A program made the position numbers and the translations under genes. From Takakia lepidozioides (Eukaryota; Streptophyta; Takakiopsida; Takakiales; Takakiaceae), in the NCBI GenBank assembly GCA_030704615.1, contig CM060732.1, forward strand, positions 42,885,053 through 42,949,052: 64,000 bases of DNA. Reading direction: 5' to 3'. Every line of letters begins with the position of its first letter. Position 1 is the first letter of the stretch. Below the pieces are notes generated by a model. The model was not told the DNA's origin, ran no database searches, and was given only the letters and a program-made list of their open reading frames with translations. This document shows positions 61,116-64,000 of the stretch, piece after piece.

Positions 61116-62133
61116 TGTCGCGCGGCTTTTACTCACCCATCCCTTCGCTATCCGAGGCGGGAACTCCAATATAGAAGAGTTGGAAATCTCTAAGCACTCA
61201 GCCCGCTCAAAACAATCAGTCATGACCTACAGCTAGTGTATCATGGGGGTGTTTCCTATTTGTTTTCCTTCCTGCATTCATGTTAGCTAGTTACTTTACT
61301 GTTGGTATTTAAGTATCAGTTTGCTTTAGCAATCTATCGGATTCCATCAACTCATCCATTCATTCCACAGCTTCACTCAGATCTCTCTACACAGTGTGAG
61401 TAGGAAGTATGTATCAGATTAATATCCATCAAGTATCAGGCTGAAGCCATGGAGTCTCTAATCTGCTCTACATTACAACTCTACTGCTTGCATTCATCAA
61501 GCATCAACAGATCGTTCTCCTCCTACTCCGTGCTCTCCCTCTTTCTGCTCAGAGATGCGCTCTCCGCTTCATTTCTCCCCCCTTGATGTGCGTAGTCCCC
61601 CAAGAAGTCCCATTTTTCAGTCCTTGCTCCTGGCTTTATCTTCCTACCCGTTGTTCTAACCGTTTCCCTCACTAACCGTCATCCGTGAACTAACATGTTC
61701 CATTCGCAGATGTTGTTCCCCACAGTCGTTCCCTGTCCTGCTATCCGTTCCCTATGGTCGTGACAGCTGTGACTGGCTGTGTGAAACTGTGACTGGCTGT
61801 GTCGGGCTGTGTCGAGCTGTGACTGGCTGTGGCGGCTGTGTCGGCTGTGTCGGACTGTGACGGGCTGTGTTGGCTGTGACGGCTGTGTCGGCTGTGTCGG
61901 ACTGTGACGGGCTATGTTGGCTGTGTCGGCTGTGTCGGACTGTGACGGGCTGTGTTGGCTGTGACAGCTGTGTCGGACTGTGACGGGCTGTGTTGGCTAT
62001 GACGGGCTGTGTAACCCCCCTTAAAGTGCGGTGTTGTCACCCCTAAGGCTCCCGCTGGTCTCAGTCTGTGCAAAAATTAAGGGTACCCCACAGATCTCGT
62101 AAAAGTGCCTAAGTCCCAGACAGTCCTCTAACA
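61116..62133 (-). repeat. 5' LTR of the 11.55-kb element
   Basis: 1018 bp, beginning TGTTAGAGGACTG and ending GCGCGACA on the minus strand. Minisatellite of CTGTGACGGGCTGTGTTGG-type units at about 61760-62020, with a different unit arrangement from the other LTR. Confidence 0.93.
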
Positions 62134-62339
62134 ATGGACGTGGCTTAACAATGATCGCAAGATATATGAGATTAAAATACGTGGTTGTACAAGGTTAGAT
62201 CATGTGATGGAAATTATTTTGAATCGTTAGATTTTACAGGATCTAACGGTCTAGATTGTTTAATATCTAACGGTTTAAGATTACACCGCCGAACTTTACA
62301 CCGGGCTGGGACTTAGGCTTTTTTGTCTCCTGCGTTTCA

Positions 62340-63310
62340 CCATCTATTTGATGTTATGTCATGGAACGCAATGATCACAAGATATGCAGGGGCGTGGGAT
62401 GGAGGCTTTGCAGACCTTCCTACTCTTAAGCAAATGATGCAGGAAGGAGAAGAGGAGGAGGAGAGGAGACAAGGAGAAGATCCCAACATTCTTGTGAGCT
62501 CGCCGTTTTTGGGAGAGAGACGAGACGAGGAGACGCTCGCCGTTCTTGGGAGAGTCAGCTTGGTCTTAGTAGGCCGTGTTTCAATCTCTGCCTGCTCAGC
62601 TGCACCATGGTGGTTCGATCTCACATACCAATCCAACATTACCTGACTACAGATACAAGCAGCACACACAAGGGGTCCTTTTGGGCTGATGGTCAGTCAA
62701 ATCCTCTATGGGTCATGATACAAGGTAAAGGACAATGTGGTGAGGATACCTTCTTCTTTGACCTATTTCAGCCTGTTTTGCTCTGTTTGGCAGCATGAAA
62801 GTATCCAAAAACAGGTAATAGAGATGAGGAGAAGCTTTGGAATAAACACTTTTCCGACCCCAGTCAATGGCGAGACAATGGAGACAAAAAGGTGAATGCA
62901 TGTTGGACTACACTAGAGAGAAGTAGATGCAATTTAGAATTAGAACTACTGTAATAATTAGGGTTGGGGTTTGCTGGAAGAACTTCACGCCATCAGTGTC
63001 AGCTGCTAGCAACAAGCATTCATGATTTGAGGGATGAAGGCTTTGGAGACCTATGAGCCAATTATGAGGGAAGGGATACTGAAGCCCGACCACATAACGT
63101 GTGTATGTGTTTGCAATGCGTGTACAAACCTGGCAGCCCTGGAAAATGGCAGAAGGTCTATGGTTGCATCGTCAAAGTTGCAAATGTACCAGATGTCATT
63201 TTGAACACTCCCCTGGTGGACAATATGTATGCCAAATGTAGGTGTAGCAAGGATGCAAAGGGAGTGTTCAATAACATGGCTGAACAAGATGTGGTGTCTT
63301 GGAGTACCAT
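62340..63310 (+). pseudogene. PPR gene fragment, disrupted
   Basis: Two plus-strand patches match PPR repeats of the intact gene at 32532-35284. The first is VMSWNAMITRYAG near 62355-62393. The second runs from about 63030 to 63310 (EPIMREGILKPDHITCVCVC, NACTNLAALENGR, then after a frameshift LVDNMYAKCRCSKDAKGVFN and EQDVVSWSTMMT). About 630 bp of unrelated sequence separates them. It is a decayed duplicate of a PPR gene, close to the right flank of the LTR element. Confidence 0.7.
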
Positions 63311-63329
63311 GATGACCACCTTCCCCGGT

Positions 63330-63375
63330 GACTCTCTCTCTCTCCCTCTCTCTCCCTCTCTCTCCCTCTCTCCAA
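63330..63375. repeat. (CTCTCTCC)n-type microsatellite
   Basis: A pyrimidine tract of CTCTCTCTCCC units directly after the PPR fragment. Confidence 0.85.
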
Positions 63376-64000
63376 CTACTTGTTTGGGATTATCAATTTT
63401 TTTCCATAATACTTATTTTGGAAATACTATATATTTTTAATCCCAATTTTTAAGGTTTCATCCATACTGAATGAAATTTTTGTTATAACCATAACTGGAT
63501 GATTTATAGGCAGATATGCATTTCAATGCATTTTAGGTTTATGCTCCTTTGATTTAAACCTATTGAATGCCCATTTTTCATCCTGGTCTGATACCATCCA
63601 TACCGGATGGTGGATGAAATCGCGGGTGGTTTTCCTTTAAGTGTCTCTCTGCCCTAGACACAGCACGATATCGTGCGTGTTTTTTTTTCTCTGGAAGAGG
63701 GCGATGGCGGACGAATGCTCGATGGCGGCTGAATGCCTGAGCAGCAAGATCCGAATGGGTGTGTTCTTGTTTTTTGAACGCGCGATGATGGCAGACACTT
63801 TCATCTCCCGCGATGGCAAATGACATACTGTTATGTTTGCCTACGTTTTTTCCTCATTGATGAAGCAACGGCGGTTATGGAGGTGGGGAAGCAGCCTGTA
63901 TTACAAGATATAACCTGTCCTCAACTCTCCTCCCGTTGCATTCTGTTGTGCTCGTTCAAATTCAGATGATGAACACTGCAGCGTCCTACTCCACAAAAGA
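63376..64000. other. Right edge, no gene recognised
   Basis: AT-rich then mixed sequence. Two overlapping frames of about 60-80 codons on opposite strands near 63578-63826 have no recognised domain. Confidence 0.35.

Larger units (their letters stand above)
50580..62133 (-). mobile_element. Complete 11.55-kb LTR retrotransposon lacking a recognisable integrase
   Basis: Two long near-identical LTRs (50580-51580 and 61116-62133) are flanked by the 5-bp duplication ATGGA (50575-50579 and 62134-62138). The element is on the minus strand. A primer-binding site follows the 5' LTR (TTTGGCGACCATACTGGGGA from 61115 downward), and a polypurine tract (GAGAGGGGAAGGGG at about 51583-51597) precedes the 3' LTR. 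Internal order: leader, gag, protease, RT, RNase H, then a 3.8-kb extra ORF region. Near-identical LTRs imply a recent insertion, yet the ORFs already carry several stops, so it may have been mobilised in trans. Confidence 0.93.

Noticed and set aside
60529-61223. Two leader frames of the LTR element as separate genes
   Set aside because: One extends into the LTR and both lack motifs; kept as a leader region only.

Overview
This window is nuclear DNA from a land plant. The evidence is spliceosomal introns with plant-type GT/AG borders, a DYW-class pentatricopeptide repeat (PPR) gene, a plastid fibrillin gene, a leucine-rich-repeat receptor-like pseudogene and plant-type LINE and Ty3/gypsy elements. 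The style of the PPR and gypsy sequences suggests a non-flowering lineage such as a lycophyte or fern. That is an impression and the sequence alone does not prove it. Roughly 40 percent of the window is transposon-derived.

Layout. 1-2518: scrambled Ty3/gypsy pieces on the minus strand (integrase, RNase H, an LTR, an integrase tail with a PHD finger, and an inverted LTR scrap). 2519-9220: a decayed L1-type LINE on the plus strand, followed by a second LINE 3' end to about 9436. 9750-11200: degenerate tandem repeats. 12178-21897: a 19-exon gene for an IDM1-like PHD-finger/acetyltransferase, whose exons join in phase into an 889-residue protein. 22105-23071: inverted repeats, including a 630-bp near-palindrome. 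23427-24092: an intronless thialysine/diamine N-acetyltransferase gene. 25802-28473 (minus): an LRR receptor-like pseudogene. 32382-35284: three head-to-tail upstream ORFs on a 50-bp minisatellite, running into a two-exon DYW PPR gene. 37414-38075: a TIR element carrying a 43-bp minisatellite and a tRNA-like segment. 38353-41368 (minus): a six-exon gene whose C-terminal half resembles a prokaryotic protein family. 42726-45371 (minus): a four-exon plastid fibrillin (FBN10-like) gene. 45690-46540: degenerate repeats. 47190-49570: a hAT-like element with an internal inversion. 50023-50579: a CACTA-like end. 50580-62133: a complete 11.55-kb LTR retrotransposon on the minus strand, flanked by the duplication ATGGA, with gag, protease, RT and RNase H but no recognisable integrase; a 3.8-kb extra ORF region lies downstream of RNase H. 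62340-63310: a PPR pseudogene.

How the genes relate. Five protein genes appear functional, and nothing suggests they are co-regulated. The IDM1-like protein would read and acetylate chromatin. The N-acetyltransferase would act on small amines. The PPR protein would edit organellar RNA. The fibrillin would act in plastid membranes. The prokaryote-like gene is of unknown role. Most multi-exon models were built by hand from splice sites, reading phase and remembered family motifs, so exon borders need transcript confirmation.
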